A stretch of 64,000 bases of DNA, taken from the NCBI RefSeq assembly GCF_017307495.1, contig NZ_JAFKHE010000027.1, positions 42,504 through 106,503 on the forward strand. Reading direction: 5' to 3'. The notes under the pieces were generated by a model. It did not search any database and had not been told where the DNA came from. It saw only the letters and a list, made by a program, of their open reading frames with translations. This DNA is from Devosia sp. Its GTDB lineage: Bacteria > Pseudomonadota > Alphaproteobacteria > Rhizobiales > Devosiaceae. The stretch's first letter is position 1; each line of letters opens with the position of its first letter. The translations under genes and the position numbers were made by a program. This document shows, piece by piece, positions 37,425 through 48,082 of this stretch.

Positions 37425-38678
37425 TCAGGCGATGGCCTGGTTCAGCCCGTCGATCATTTCGTCGACTGCCTGCTCGGGTGTCGCTTCCTTGATCAGCACG
37501 CGCTGGAAGGCGGGGAGCACGACGCTCTCCGACCAGCCGGCAAAGCCGGGGAAGCTCGGCGACGGGATGCCGAAGCCCAGGGTGTCGGCGGCTGGCTTGT
37601 AGAGCGGGTTGCCGGAGATGCGCTCGTCCTGCGCCGCCTTGGTCGAGGCCGGGAAGTAGCCGGTCTTCTCGAGGAAGGCGACGGCCGCATCGGGCTCGCC
37701 CCAGAACTTGATCCACTCCCAGCTGGCGTCGATCGTCTCGGGCTTGGTGGCGGTATTGTAGGCGTAGCCGAGCCGCGACACGCGGTTGACCGGACCGGCC
37801 GGAATGGCCGCCGTGGCGAACTCGACGCCGGCCTTGAGCAGCTTGGCATTGTCCTGGAACGAGCCGGTGTGATGCCACAGCATCGCCGTCTGGCCGGTCT
37901 GGAAGGCTTCCATGATCTGGCGGAAACCGTCGTTGGGTGCGCTCGGCGGCACGACGCCGTCCTTGACGAGCAGGCCGGACCACCAGTCGACCGCTTCGAT
38001 CGCCTTGTCGCGGTCGAGGCTGATCGAGCCGTCCTCGTGCATCAGCTTGGCGCCGAAGCCTTCCATGACGTTGATGACATAGGCCTGGCCGCCGGCGCCG
38101 CCGCGCATGCCGAAGCCGAAGCGGCCCTTGGCCGGATCGGTCAGCTTGATCGCCGCGTCACGGAACTCGGCATAGGTGGTCGGCGGGGCAAGCCCGGCCT
38201 CGTCGAACCAGTCCTTGCGGTAGTACATCCAGTCGACGAACGTGAAGGCCGGCACGCCATAGACCTTGCCGTCCTTGGAAATCGAGGCGAAGCGCACGTC
38301 GTCGAAGTCGCTGCGCCGGTCCCAGGCCGCGATCTTGTCGGTCAGGTCGTTGAGCGCCCCCATGGCCAGCAGGTCGGCGAAGCGCTCGGACGAGACCATG
38401 GTCACGTCCGGACGGCTGCCCGACACGACGGCAGCGGTGACCTTGGCCATGAACTCGGGGTTCGGGATGTTCTCCTGCGTCACCGCCACTTCGGGGTGCG
38501 CGGCCGCGAACAGCTTCATCACCTCATCGAGGCCGGCGAACTCCGACTGGCTGGTGAACGTGTGCCAGTAGTTGATCGCCGTCGACTGCGCGAACGCGGC
38601 CCTGGGCAGCAGGGCCGAGGCGGCCAGGAGGCCCCCGCCCATCTTCAATACGGAACGTCGGTCGAACCTGCTCGTCAT
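37425..38678 (-). CDS. CUT1 sugar-binding protein with Tat-like signal
   Basis: A 417-residue family 1 extracellular binding protein. The signal (DRRSVLKMGGGLLAASALLP, cleavage near AFA-Q) has paired arginines R7-R8 resembling a twin-arginine motif, so export may be by Tat. Mature domain landmarks: INYWHTFTSQSEFAGLDEVM and GFAGWSESVVLPAF near the end. GGGAGGAG lies before the ATG. It feeds the permease pair at 35416-37216. Confidence 0.93.
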   Translation of the reverse strand: MTSRFDRRSVLKMGGGLLAASALLPRAAFAQSTAINYWHTFTSQSEFAGLDEVMKLFAAAHPEVAVTQENIPNPEFMAKVTAAVVSGSRPDVTMVSSERFADLLAMGALNDLTDKIAAWDRRSDFDDVRFASISKDGKVYGVPAFTFVDWMYYRKDWFDEAGLAPPTTYAEFRDAAIKLTDPAKGRFGFGMRGGAGGQAYVINVMEGFGAKLMHEDGSISLDRDKAIEAVDWWSGLLVKDGVVPPSAPNDGFRQIMEAFQTGQTAMLWHHTGSFQDNAKLLKAGVEFATAAIPAGPVNRVSRLGYAYNTATKPETIDASWEWIKFWGEPDAAVAFLEKTGYFPASTKAAQDERISGNPLYKPAADTLGFGIPSPSFPGFAGWSESVVLPAFQRVLIKEATPEQAVDEMIDGLNQAIA

Positions 38679-38724
38679 CTACGTCTCCTCCCAGTTTGAT
38701 GGCTCACCATCGTGATCTGAAACA

Positions 38725-39879
38725 TCAGTGCCACGGCACCAGGGTCGCGGGCGGATTGATCCGCTCCCTGACCTCGATCTTGCCGATCGCCGTCTCGTCG
38801 AGCTTCTTGAAGTCGAAGTGGTAGCCGAGCCCCGGTTCGTCGCTGACCGTGAGGTTGCCGTCGACGATCGACAGCGGCCCCAGCTTGTCGAGGCCCTTGA
38901 TCTGCTCCTCGTTCATCACGAGCTGCTCGTAGTAGTCGTTGTTCGAGATGGCGGCGCAGATCTGCGCGTTCTCAAGCCCCATGCCGTGCACCTGAGCCCG
39001 CATGCCGTGGCTTTCGCTGAGGTGCGCCACCTTCATCGAGCCGGTGAAGCCGCCCTTGTAGAAGGACGAGACGCGCGTCATGTCGAGCGCCCTGGCCTCG
39101 ATCCAGGTGGCCATGTTGCCATGCACGCCGTCCGAGGTTTCGGCGGCAAGAATCGGGATATCGAGCTTTTCGCACAGCTTGGTATAGGCGCCGAGATGGA
39201 ACTCGCGCATCGGCTCCTCGTACCAGAGGAACCCCAGGTCCTGGATGGCCTTGCCGAACTCGAGCGCGTTGACGTAGTCCCAGCCGGCCGAGCCGTCGAA
39301 CATCAGGTCGGCATCGGGCCCGACCCATTTCCTGAGGTTCTTGCACAGCTCGATGTCGCGCTTCACCGGCCCGCCCCAGGCGTGCAGCTTGAACGCCTTG
39401 AAGCCGACGTCGCGGCTCATCTTGATGTAGCGCTCGTACTCGTCCATCGTCGGCCAGGTGACCGTCGAGGCATAGGCCGGCACGACGCGATCGTCGCCGC
39501 CCAGCATCTGGTAGATCGGCATCCTGGCGTGCTGGGACTTCACGTCCCAGGCGAGGATGTCGAGCATGCCGAGCGAGCGCATGTGGATTTCCTCGACCCG
39601 GTCGATCTCCCAGATCAGCCGCCAAAGCCGCTCGGTCAGCAACGGATTCTCGCCGATGAACTCGTGGTAGCGCCGGCGCACCAGGTCGAGCACCGCCTCG
39701 CCGCGATTGACTTCGATGGCGCCGAAGAGCCCGGCATCGGTCTCCATCCGGATGATCGCGTTGTGCGGCCTGGAGCCGCGCGGGATGTCGCCGTGCGAGC
39801 CGGGCAGCCCGTCGCGCCAGATGAACTTCGGCCCGGGCTCTGCCTCCACCAGCCAGCCCGTGAACCCCGTAATCTTCAT
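38725..39879 (-). CDS. Enolase-superfamily (mandelate racemase/muconate lactonizing) dehydratase
   Basis: A 384-residue complete enzyme. The barrel shows FKAFKLHAWGG (KxH-type acid/base site), metal-binding LMFDGSAGWDYVNAL, LWYEEPMREF and ILAAETSDGVHG, the D, E and E ligands expected for a Mg-dependent sugar-acid dehydratase. The final residues differ from the partial homologue at 1-408, so these are different subfamilies. Its position between two CUT1 transporters suggests it acts on a sugar acid imported by one of them. Confidence 0.9.
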   Translation of the reverse strand: MKITGFTGWLVEAEPGPKFIWRDGLPGSHGDIPRGSRPHNAIIRMETDAGLFGAIEVNRGEAVLDLVRRRYHEFIGENPLLTERLWRLIWEIDRVEEIHMRSLGMLDILAWDVKSQHARMPIYQMLGGDDRVVPAYASTVTWPTMDEYERYIKMSRDVGFKAFKLHAWGGPVKRDIELCKNLRKWVGPDADLMFDGSAGWDYVNALEFGKAIQDLGFLWYEEPMREFHLGAYTKLCEKLDIPILAAETSDGVHGNMATWIEARALDMTRVSSFYKGGFTGSMKVAHLSESHGMRAQVHGMGLENAQICAAISNNDYYEQLVMNEEQIKGLDKLGPLSIVDGNLTVSDEPGLGYHFDFKKLDETAIGKIEVRERINPPATLVPWH

Positions 39880-39921
39880 TCATATTCTCCTCGAAACAGA
39901 ACTTTTGCGGCCATTGCGCCG

Positions 39922-40809
39922 CTAACCCTTTTCCGCACCCGACAGCATGCCGGAGCGCACGAAGCGCTGCGCGGCCATGAAGATCAGCAGCACCGGCAGC
40001 ACGACGAGAATGGCGGCCAGCACCACCTCGGGCTTCTTGATCGGCACATCGTTGGACGGAAGATTGCTGAGCGCGCCCGATCCCGAGACCAGCGCCGTGA
40101 GCCCCACCGGCAGGTTGTAGAGCTTGTCGTCGCTGAGCAGCACGAAGGCGAGGAAGTAGTTCGACCAGATCGCGAGGAAGCTGAAGAACGCCACCAGCGC
40201 GATGATCGGCCGCGCCAGCGGCAGCGCGATACGGGTGAAGAGCTCGAACCGGTTGGCCCCGTCGACCCGCGCCGAATCCATCACGCCCTTGGGCAGCGAG
40301 GTCGAGAAGTAGACGTAGGTGAGGTAGACGCCGAACGGGAAGAAGCCCGAGGCGAGGATCAGGCCGGCATAGGTGTTGTTCAGGCCCAGCAGGTTCATCT
40401 CGAGGAAGATGGGCAGCACGACTGCCGTGCTCGGCGTGATCATCGCGATCAGCGTCAGCGTCAGGATCAGCTTCCGCCCCGGAAACTCCGACTGCGCCAG
40501 GGCGTAGCCGCCGGGGATGGAGGCCACCAGCGACAGCAGCACTCCACCCACGGAGTAGATCAGCGAATTGGTGGCCCAGGTGATGATCTGGAAGTTGTTG
40601 TAGGTGGTGAGGTTGGTCCACGTCCGGCTGAACGCCTCCCAGGTCCCCAGCGCGAACGGCGGATCGGTGAGCAGCGACGCCTCGGAGCGCGTGCCGGCAA
40701 GGAACAGCCAGAGCAGCGGGATGCCGTAGAAGCACACCGCGAAGGCGAGGATCGCGAAGACGACGAACCGGCCGAGGTTGAGGCGCATCGGGGCCTGTCT
40801 GGTGCTCAT
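39922..40809 (-). CDS. CUT1 sugar ABC transporter permease, MalG type (second system)
   Basis: A 295-residue protein with six predicted helices and coupling loop MDSARVDGANRFELFTRIAL. It starts seven bases after the MalF-type gene and ends 42 bases before the enolase-superfamily gene. Belongs with the binding protein at 41807 and ATPase at 43103. Confidence 0.94.
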   Translation of the reverse strand: MSTRQAPMRLNLGRFVVFAILAFAVCFYGIPLLWLFLAGTRSEASLLTDPPFALGTWEAFSRTWTNLTTYNNFQIITWATNSLIYSVGGVLLSLVASIPGGYALAQSEFPGRKLILTLTLIAMITPSTAVVLPIFLEMNLLGLNNTYAGLILASGFFPFGVYLTYVYFSTSLPKGVMDSARVDGANRFELFTRIALPLARPIIALVAFFSFLAIWSNYFLAFVLLSDDKLYNLPVGLTALVSGSGALSNLPSNDVPIKKPEVVLAAILVVLPVLLIFMAAQRFVRSGMLSGAEKG

Positions 40810-40816
40810 CTCGCCC

Positions 40817-41752
40817 TCAATCGATCTTGTAGAACCTGGTGGCGAACACGATCACCAGCGCGATGACGATCGAGGCGCCCACCAGCAGGGTGGAGAGCGC
40901 CGCCGAGGCGCCGAAATCGCCCATCCGGAAGGCGTACTGGAACGCCATCTGGTTGAGCGACCAGTCGTTCTGCGCGAACTGCGGCCCGGCCAGCCCCATC
41001 AGCTGCGGCTCGACGAACAGCTGCAGGCCGCCGGCAAAGCTGAGGATTCCCATCAGCACCAGCGAGCGCCAGATCATCGGCAGCTTGATGCGCGTGGCGA
41101 GCTGGAAGCGGTTGGCGCCATCGATGCGGGCCGCCTCCATGACCTCGGTGGGCAGGCTCGACAGCGCCCCGCCGAACACCACGATCCAGCCGCCCGAGGC
41201 CGAGAAATAGGCCATGATGGCGAAGATGCCGGCGAGCCCGACGCTGGCGATCACGTCGGCGCGCGTCGCCCAGCCCAGCGTGTGCAGCACCGGCTGGAAG
41301 GGACTGACCGAGGGGTCGAGCACGAACAGCCACAGCACCACGATGGCCGAGGACGTCACCGCTCCGGGCAGGAAATAGATCGTGCGCAGCGTGTTGGCGG
41401 TCTTGCGGTTGATGCTGTCGAGCATCAGCGACAGGGCCGCGACGCCGATCATCGTCATCGTCACCCAGATGCCGACGAAGGCCAGCACATTGACGACGCT
41501 GGCCGGCACGCGGAAATCGTCGAACACGAACTGGTAGTTGGTGAAGCCCCAGAACACCATTTCGATGGTGTCGAAGAAGCTGAGGCCGAAGGCGTAGGCA
41601 ATCGGGAAGATGCCGAACATGACCAGCAGCACGAGATAAGGCGCGAGCAGCAGGTAGCTCATGCGCGTATCGCGCACCGCCTTGCGCCGGGCCCGCTTGG
41701 CGCGGTCAGCGGCTGTCGCCGTCGTCGCTGCTCCCATGGTCGTCGCGCTCAT
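40817..41752 (-). CDS. CUT1 sugar ABC transporter permease, MalF type (second system)
   Basis: A 311-residue permease. A basic, alanine-rich cytosolic N-terminus (about 30 residues) precedes the first helix YLLLAPYLVLLVMFGIFPIA. The coupling loop is MEAARIDGANRFQLATRIKL. Six predicted helices. Co-transcribed with the binding protein upstream. Confidence 0.94.
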   Translation of the reverse strand: MSATTMGAATTATAADRAKRARRKAVRDTRMSYLLLAPYLVLLVMFGIFPIAYAFGLSFFDTIEMVFWGFTNYQFVFDDFRVPASVVNVLAFVGIWVTMTMIGVAALSLMLDSINRKTANTLRTIYFLPGAVTSSAIVVLWLFVLDPSVSPFQPVLHTLGWATRADVIASVGLAGIFAIMAYFSASGGWIVVFGGALSSLPTEVMEAARIDGANRFQLATRIKLPMIWRSLVLMGILSFAGGLQLFVEPQLMGLAGPQFAQNDWSLNQMAFQYAFRMGDFGASAALSTLLVGASIVIALVIVFATRFYKID

Positions 41753-41806
41753 TGCCGCCCCGTCGCGTTGAGTGGGTGCGGGGAAGGTCCCCGCACCCGT
41801 TGTCGC

Positions 41807-43063
41807 TTACTCGACCTGGTAGCCGTTGAGCTTGGCGAGGTTGGTGAGTTCGGTCTGGAGCGCCGGCAGCGCCCCCTCGACCGTGCCGCCGCTGGCGAGC
41901 GGCTGCACCACCACCTTGGCGATCGCGTCGCTGACCGAGAAGCGCAGGCTGACATAGCCGGGATGGCTGTACTGCGCCGCCTCGGCCTCGACCTGGAACA
42001 CGTTCGGATCGGCGTAGTAGGCGTCACTGGCGAGACGAGCGCCCCAGGCTTCGGCCGACGGCCGGTGGCCCGGCAGCGTCACCGCGTTGGTCTGGTTGGC
42101 GACATCGGTCGACATCCAGGTCACGAGATCGACCGCCTCGGCCGGATGCGCCGTATCTTTCCAGGCGCCATAGGTGCCGCCGCCCCAGCTCCAGGTGAGC
42201 GGCTGGCTCTGGTCGTCCCACTTGAGCGGCAGCGCCGCGGCGAGCTTGCCGGCCGGCCATTCGTAGGTCGGCTTGATCACGTATTCGCCGAACCAGGTCG
42301 GCCCGATCATCAGCGGGATCTTGCCGCCCTTGGCGAGCGCCACGAAGTCCGGCTCGAACGGCCCGACCTTGGTCAGGCTGCCGTTCTTGAGCATGGCATC
42401 GACCATGCGTGCGGGCTTGAGGCACTTGTCCGTGGTGAGGTCGATCTTGACCGTATCTTCCTTGCCCTCGACCGGCATCACCATGTCGCAGCCGTCGGAG
42501 ACGAGCATGGCATAGAGCGGGAAGGCCTCGACGCCCGTGCCGAGGCTCAGTCCCTGCGGCGCGAGTTCCTCGCCGAGCTTCTGGAATTCTTCCCAGGTCG
42601 TCGGCACGGCCTTGCCCAGGGCTTCCATCGCCGGCTTGTCGTACCAGACGATCATGTGCGCGAGGTCGTTGCGCATGCACAAGAGCTTGCCGTTCACGTG
42701 GCAGGGCGAGTTGCCGTTGGGGTAGAACTCGTCCTGCAGCGCCTGCGGCACCTTGTCGGTCAGGTCCATCAGGTAGTTCGACCGCCGGGTCGAAAGCTGC
42801 GCCGTGTAGCCGATATCGGACATGAAGATCACGTCGGGGATCTCGGACTTGGCCTGCAGCGCCAGCTGGATCTTGGCGATGAGATCGGCCGGCGCGACGG
42901 TGGTGACGTTGAGCGTCACGTTGTCGTGCGTCTTGTCGTAGAGATCGAACATGGCGAGACGCGGCGTGTCGGACCACACGTTGAGCGTCACCTGCGCCAT
43001 TGCCGGACCGGCCATGGCGCCGAGCGCGAGACCGCCGAGCGCGGCCAGAGTCTTGAAATGCAT
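41807..43063 (-). CDS. CUT1 sugar-binding protein (second system)
   Basis: A 418-residue family 1 binding protein with a short Sec signal (residues 1-23, cleaved at AMA-Q). TLNVWSDTPRLAMFDLYDKT opens the mature domain. Two cysteine-containing loops (residues near SPCHVNGKLLCMRNDLAHMI) may form a disulfide. GGAGGGAG lies before the ATG. Located between ATPase and permeases. Confidence 0.93.
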   Translation of the reverse strand: MHFKTLAALGGLALGAMAGPAMAQVTLNVWSDTPRLAMFDLYDKTHDNVTLNVTTVAPADLIAKIQLALQAKSEIPDVIFMSDIGYTAQLSTRRSNYLMDLTDKVPQALQDEFYPNGNSPCHVNGKLLCMRNDLAHMIVWYDKPAMEALGKAVPTTWEEFQKLGEELAPQGLSLGTGVEAFPLYAMLVSDGCDMVMPVEGKEDTVKIDLTTDKCLKPARMVDAMLKNGSLTKVGPFEPDFVALAKGGKIPLMIGPTWFGEYVIKPTYEWPAGKLAAALPLKWDDQSQPLTWSWGGGTYGAWKDTAHPAEAVDLVTWMSTDVANQTNAVTLPGHRPSAEAWGARLASDAYYADPNVFQVEAEAAQYSHPGYVSLRFSVSDAIAKVVVQPLASGGTVEGALPALQTELTNLAKLNGYQVE

Positions 43064-43102
43064 ACTCTCCCTCCTTGATGCCCCGGTGCGTGTCGCCCGG
43101 CG

Positions 43103-44218
<1,116 letters not shown>

Positions 44219-44274
44219 TAACGGCTCCCGGTCGCGTGGCGTTGCCCCAGCGACTGCATTGCAATCCTCCCCAT

Positions 44275-44305
44275 TGAGATATTAATGGACAGCAATGATA
44301 TCTCA
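44275..44305. promoter_or_regulatory. Inverted repeat TGAGATAT-N15-ATATCTCA, operator candidate
   Basis: A perfect 8-base inverted repeat in the AT-rich part of the gap between the divergent ABC operon and GntR/FCD gene. Half-sites are 23 bases apart centre to centre, about two helical turns. A second short palindrome ATTGCAAT lies at 44258-44265. Position and symmetry suit an autoregulated GntR site. Confidence 0.5.
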
Positions 44306-44475
44306 GGTCAAGTACGAGAGACCCACGAGACGCCGACAACCGCGATCAGGGACTCGCAGGTCCCCAACCCAAGCCCCGGAGAATCCTGTGTTTGTGCCGA
44401 ACCGGCTGAGATTTCCGAACGACGAATTGATAGACTAAAGTGCGAAACTCCCAATCGACTGCTTCACAGGTAAAG

Positions 44476-45129
44476 ATGTCCGACGTCCGCCAAGACAATG
44501 AAGGTTACCGGCGTTTCCGGGAGGCGATGCAGTCCGGCACGCTGCGGGCCGGCATGGTGGTGACGCAGAACGAACTGTGCGACCTGCTCGGGCTGTCGCT
44601 GTCGCCGCTGCGCGAGACGCTGGTGCTGCTCGAGGAATTCGGCCTCGTGGAGATCAAGCCGCGCACCGGCATCCGGATCATCTATCCCGAGGTCGCCTTC
44701 ATCCGCGAAAACTACCAGTTCCGCATCATGATCGAGGAATTTGCGCTGCGCAGCTTCGGCGACACCGTCACCGAGGAATGGCTCGCCAACATGCGCCAGA
44801 GCCACGAGGAATGCCGCCGCAACCTCACCGATGGCGGTCCGTTCGAGGACCAGCAGATCCGCTTCCTCGCCCTCGACAACCGCATGCATCGCGAGATCGT
44901 CGAGGCGCTCGGCAACCGCGCCATCCTCGATACGCACCAGCGCCTGCAGGAGAACATCCGCATGGCCCAGCAGGTCCATCGCCGCCCCGGCTTCCGCGGC
45001 GCCCTGCTGCAGACCATCGAGGAGCACCTGAAGGTGATCGAGTGCCTAGAACGGCGGGATGTCGAGGGCGCGGTGGCGGCGCTCGAGGCGCATTTCCGGG
45101 CGTCCACGCATCGCACCTTCGCGGCCTAG
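44476..45129 (+). CDS. GntR-family regulator with FCD effector domain
   Basis: A 217-residue FadR-subfamily regulator. Winged helix at residues about 5-65 (TQNELCDLLGLSLSPLRETL), then an all-helical FCD domain with the metal/ligand pattern D-x3-H (LALDNRMHREIVEALGNRAI) and later histidines. ATG at 44476 has AGG five bases upstream; a GTG at 44440 would add 12 residues. Divergent from the sugar transport run ending at 44218, its likely target. Members usually respond to sugar acids or other carboxylates. Confidence 0.9.
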   Translation: MSDVRQDNEGYRRFREAMQSGTLRAGMVVTQNELCDLLGLSLSPLRETLVLLEEFGLVEIKPRTGIRIIYPEVAFIRENYQFRIMIEEFALRSFGDTVTEEWLANMRQSHEECRRNLTDGGPFEDQQIRFLALDNRMHREIVEALGNRAILDTHQRLQENIRMAQQVHRRPGFRGALLQTIEEHLKVIECLERRDVEGAVAALEAHFRASTHRTFAA

Positions 45130-45198
45130 TGCGTTTCACGGGCCGAATTCAGCCGCAGTCATCGCCGTAAGGCACTCCGCTGCCCCCACACACAGGCT

Positions 45199-45276
45199 GT
45201 CATCCCTGCGAAAGCAGGGACCCAAGCCACCGCCCGCGCCAGCTCAGAGTTGGATCCCTGCTTTCGCAGGGATGAC
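45199..45276. repeat. Palindromic repeat, family A
   Basis: GTCATCCCTGCGAAAGCAGG and CCTGCTTTCGCAGGGATGAC form the arms. The segment from the central CGCCCGCGCCAGCT to the flanking AGCCGGTGGG nearly matches the copy at 13615 some 31.6 kb away, indicating recent duplication or gene conversion. Lies between convergent genes. Confidence 0.88.
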
Positions 45277-45374
45277 AGCCGGTGGGAAAGCGGCATCGTT
45301 TCAGGCAGACAATGAAATGCTCTAGCCTGTCAGCCCGCCATGGCCCCGGCCACGGTCGCCGGTCCTGTGCGCCT

Positions 45375-46286
45375 CTAGCCCCCTGCCGGACCCGACTGCA
45401 GCGCCGCGAGACCTGCGCCGATCAGGCAGGCCGTCGGCCCATAGCGGGCCGGGACGATCTGCACCGTCCTGCTGGCGCCGAGCGCTTCGCGCTTCGCGGC
45501 GTCCCGGGCCGGCGCGAGCAGCATGTCGCCGAGCGCGAGCACGCCGCCGCCGACCACGACGATCTCGGCATCGATGACATTGTTGGCGCTGCCGATGACG
45601 GCGCCAAGCACCTCGGCCGCCTCGGCGATGACGGCCCTCGCGTCCGCGTCATCGGCCTGCGCCAGCACCGCGATTTCGCGTAGGCCGAGCGCATGGCCGG
45701 TGCGCTCGCGATACGCCTCCTGCATCGCCGTCCCGCTGGCATAGGCCTCGAGATGGTCGACGCCGCCGCAGGGGCAGCGGCGGCCGCGCCGGACCGGAGA
45801 CAGGTGATGCCCGACGCTGCCGGCAATGCCATGTGCGCCGCGCTCGACCACGCCGTTGCGGGCGATAGCGCCGCCGACCCCGGTTCCCAGCGCCAGCATC
45901 AGCGCCGAGCGGTGCCCCCTGGCGGCGCCGAGCAGCGCCTCGCAAAGCCCGACCGCCTGCACGTCGTTGAGCACCGTGACGGGCAGGCCGAGCGCTTCGG
46001 CCAGCCGCCGGCGTAGCGGCGTGCCGGCCCAGCGCGACAGATGGTCGGTGGCGGAGGTGATCTCGCCGTCTTCGCCCACGACGCCGGCGGTGCCGACGCC
46101 GCAGCGGGTGACATCCGCCCGCCGCAGCTTTTCCGCCAGCGCCACGACGGTCGCGATGATGGCATCCGGACCTTCGCGCGCCGGCGTCGCCGCCTGCTCG
46201 CTGCGGAGGATCGTGCCGTCGGCGGCGACCAGGCCCACGAGGATCTTGGTGCCGCCGATATCGACCGCGAGGGCGACTTCGCTCAC
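45375..46286 (-). CDS. ROK-family sugar kinase
   Basis: A 303-residue ROK kinase. Phosphate loop DIGGTKILVG (residues 9-18), catalytic aspartate D108 in VLNDVQAVG and phosphate-2 motif LALGTGVGGA are intact. The zinc module is altered: family consensus CxCGxxGCxE reads CPCGGVDHLE, with histidine H178 in place of a cysteine. GTG start (46284-46286) overlaps the permease stop by 4 bases. With the transporter upstream and a NanE epimerase in the same module, N-acetylmannosamine or another amino sugar is a plausible substrate; unproven. Confidence 0.9.
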   Translation of the reverse strand: MSEVALAVDIGGTKILVGLVAADGTILRSEQAATPAREGPDAIIATVVALAEKLRRADVTRCGVGTAGVVGEDGEITSATDHLSRWAGTPLRRRLAEALGLPVTVLNDVQAVGLCEALLGAARGHRSALMLALGTGVGGAIARNGVVERGAHGIAGSVGHHLSPVRRGRRCPCGGVDHLEAYASGTAMQEAYRERTGHALGLREIAVLAQADDADARAVIAEAAEVLGAVIGSANNVIDAEIVVVGGGVLALGDMLLAPARDAAKREALGASRTVQIVPARYGPTACLIGAGLAALQSGPAGG

Positions 46287-47161
46287 TTCAGCGCGCCCGT
46301 GGCGATGCCACCGATGAAGTAGCGCTGGAACACGAGGAAGATCAGGAAGGCCGGCAGCGTGAACAGGACGCAGGCCGCCATCAGTGGCCCCCACTGCACG
46401 CCATGCTGGCCGAGGAAGGAGTAGAGCCCGATCGACAGCGTGTAGCTCTCCTCGTCGTTGAGGTAGATCAGCGGATAGAGGAAATCGGTCCACGCCCAGA
46501 CGAACTGGAACACCGCCGAGGTGATGAGGGCGGGGCGGGCAATAGGCAGCACGATCGACCAGTAGATGCGGAATTCCGACGCGCCGTCGACCTTGGCCGC
46601 CTCGATCAGCTCATCCGGCACGCTCAGCAGGAACTGCCGGATCAGGAAGATGAAGAACGGCGTGCCGAGGAAGGCCGGGATGATCAGCGGCAGGATGGTG
46701 CCGGTGGCGCCGACCTTGTTCCACATCATGTAGATGGGAATGAGCGTCACCTGCGGCGGCAGCATCATGGTGGCGAGCACCATGATGAACAGCAGGTTCC
46801 GGCCGCGCCAGCGGAGCTTGGCCAGCGAGTAGGCGACGAGCGGCGAGACCAGCACGGTGCCGAGGACGCTGAGGCCGGCGATGACGATGGTGTTGGTCAA
46901 AAACCGGAAGAACGGGATCTGCGTCAGCGCATTATAGAAGTGCTCCAGCGTCCAGGTGCGCGGCAACAGTTCCGGCGGCGCCATGAAGATTTCGTCGGAA
47001 ACCTTGAACGCCGTCGTCAGCATCACGACGAACGGGAAGACGAACACCGCCGCGAGCAGGATCACGAGCGCGTAGCGGTAGATCGTCATCAGCCAGCCGA
47101 AACGGCCACCGACGGGCACGCGCTCGCCGAGCGTGGCCCCCGAGAGTTCAGCGGTTGTCAT
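46283..47161 (-). CDS. CUT1 sugar ABC transporter permease, MalG type (third system)
   Basis: A 292-residue protein with six predicted helices; coupling loop IEAAKVDGASEFRIYWSIVL. It overlaps the MalF-type gene by 14 bases and the kinase by 4. No ATPase gene accompanies this system. Confidence 0.94.
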   Translation of the reverse strand: MTTAELSGATLGERVPVGGRFGWLMTIYRYALVILLAAVFVFPFVVMLTTAFKVSDEIFMAPPELLPRTWTLEHFYNALTQIPFFRFLTNTIVIAGLSVLGTVLVSPLVAYSLAKLRWRGRNLLFIMVLATMMLPPQVTLIPIYMMWNKVGATGTILPLIIPAFLGTPFFIFLIRQFLLSVPDELIEAAKVDGASEFRIYWSIVLPIARPALITSAVFQFVWAWTDFLYPLIYLNDEESYTLSIGLYSFLGQHGVQWGPLMAACVLFTLPAFLIFLVFQRYFIGGIATGALK

Positions 47162-48077
47162 AGAACACCCACTTCTTGGCCGACCACAGGATCAGCAGGG
47201 TTATGCCGAGGGTGACGAACAGCAGCACCCAGGCCATGGCCGAGGCGTAGCCCATCTTGAGGAAGGTGAAGCCGTTCTGGAACAGGTAGATCGAGTAGCT
47301 CAGCATCGAGTCGCCCGGTCCGGTGGCGGTCTGGGTGCCGAGGCCTGGGTCCTTGGACAGCACGAAGGGCTGGGTGAAGACCTGGAGGAAGGCGATCAGC
47401 AGCACGATGACCTGGAACAGGGTCACCGGCGAGATCATCGGCCAGGTGATGTGCCAGAAGCGGCGGAGGGGCCCCGCGCCGTCGAGTTCGGCCGCCTCGT
47501 AGAGTTCCTGCGGCACGTTCTTGAGGGCCGCGAGGTAGATCAGCATGGTGCCGCCGACCGTCCACAGCATGAGGACGATGACCGAGATGCCGCCCCAGCT
47601 CGCATCGAGCAGCCAGTTGGGCTGCGGAAGATGGAACCAGCGCAGGATCTCGTTGACGAAGCCGTACTGCGCGTTGAGCAGCCAGCGCCAGAGGAAACCG
47701 GCGGCCACGGCGGGAACGATCGAGGGCAGGTAGACCAGCGCGCGCCAGAGCGGCTGGCCCCTGAGCTTCTGGTTGAGGACGTGGGCGCCGAAGATCGAGA
47801 TGGCGATATCGACCGGCACGCCGACAAAGGTGAAGAAGAGCGTATTGTAGAGGCTCTTCCAGAATTTCGCGTCCGCGATCATGCGCTCGTAGTTGGCGAG
47901 GCCGACCCAGCGGGGTGCCTTGAACAGGCTGAAATCGGTCAGGCTGTAGTAGCCCGAGGCGAGGATCGGCCAGGCATAGAGCACCAGGAAGCCGATGATG
48001 AACGGAGAGGCGAAGGCCAGGCCCTTGAAAAGGGCCCGGCCATTGGGTTCGCTCTTTGAAGAACGGGTGTCAGCCAC
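47148..48077 (-). CDS. CUT1 sugar ABC transporter permease, MalF type (third system)
   Basis: A 309-residue permease with six predicted helices; coupling loop YEAAELDGAGPLRRFWHITW. It starts five bases after the binding-protein stop. Forms the channel with the MalG-type subunit encoded next. Confidence 0.94.
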   Translation of the reverse strand: MADTRSSKSEPNGRALFKGLAFASPFIIGFLVLYAWPILASGYYSLTDFSLFKAPRWVGLANYERMIADAKFWKSLYNTLFFTFVGVPVDIAISIFGAHVLNQKLRGQPLWRALVYLPSIVPAVAAGFLWRWLLNAQYGFVNEILRWFHLPQPNWLLDASWGGISVIVLMLWTVGGTMLIYLAALKNVPQELYEAAELDGAGPLRRFWHITWPMISPVTLFQVIVLLIAFLQVFTQPFVLSKDPGLGTQTATGPGDSMLSYSIYLFQNGFTFLKMGYASAMAWVLLFVTLGITLLILWSAKKWVFYDNR

Positions 48078-48082
48078 AGGGC

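Noticed and set aside
40778..43078. 766-residue + strand frame opposite two permeases and a binding protein
   Set aside because: Low-complexity His/Arg/Gly/Asp composition, no domain, and it spans three clear genes on the minus strand.
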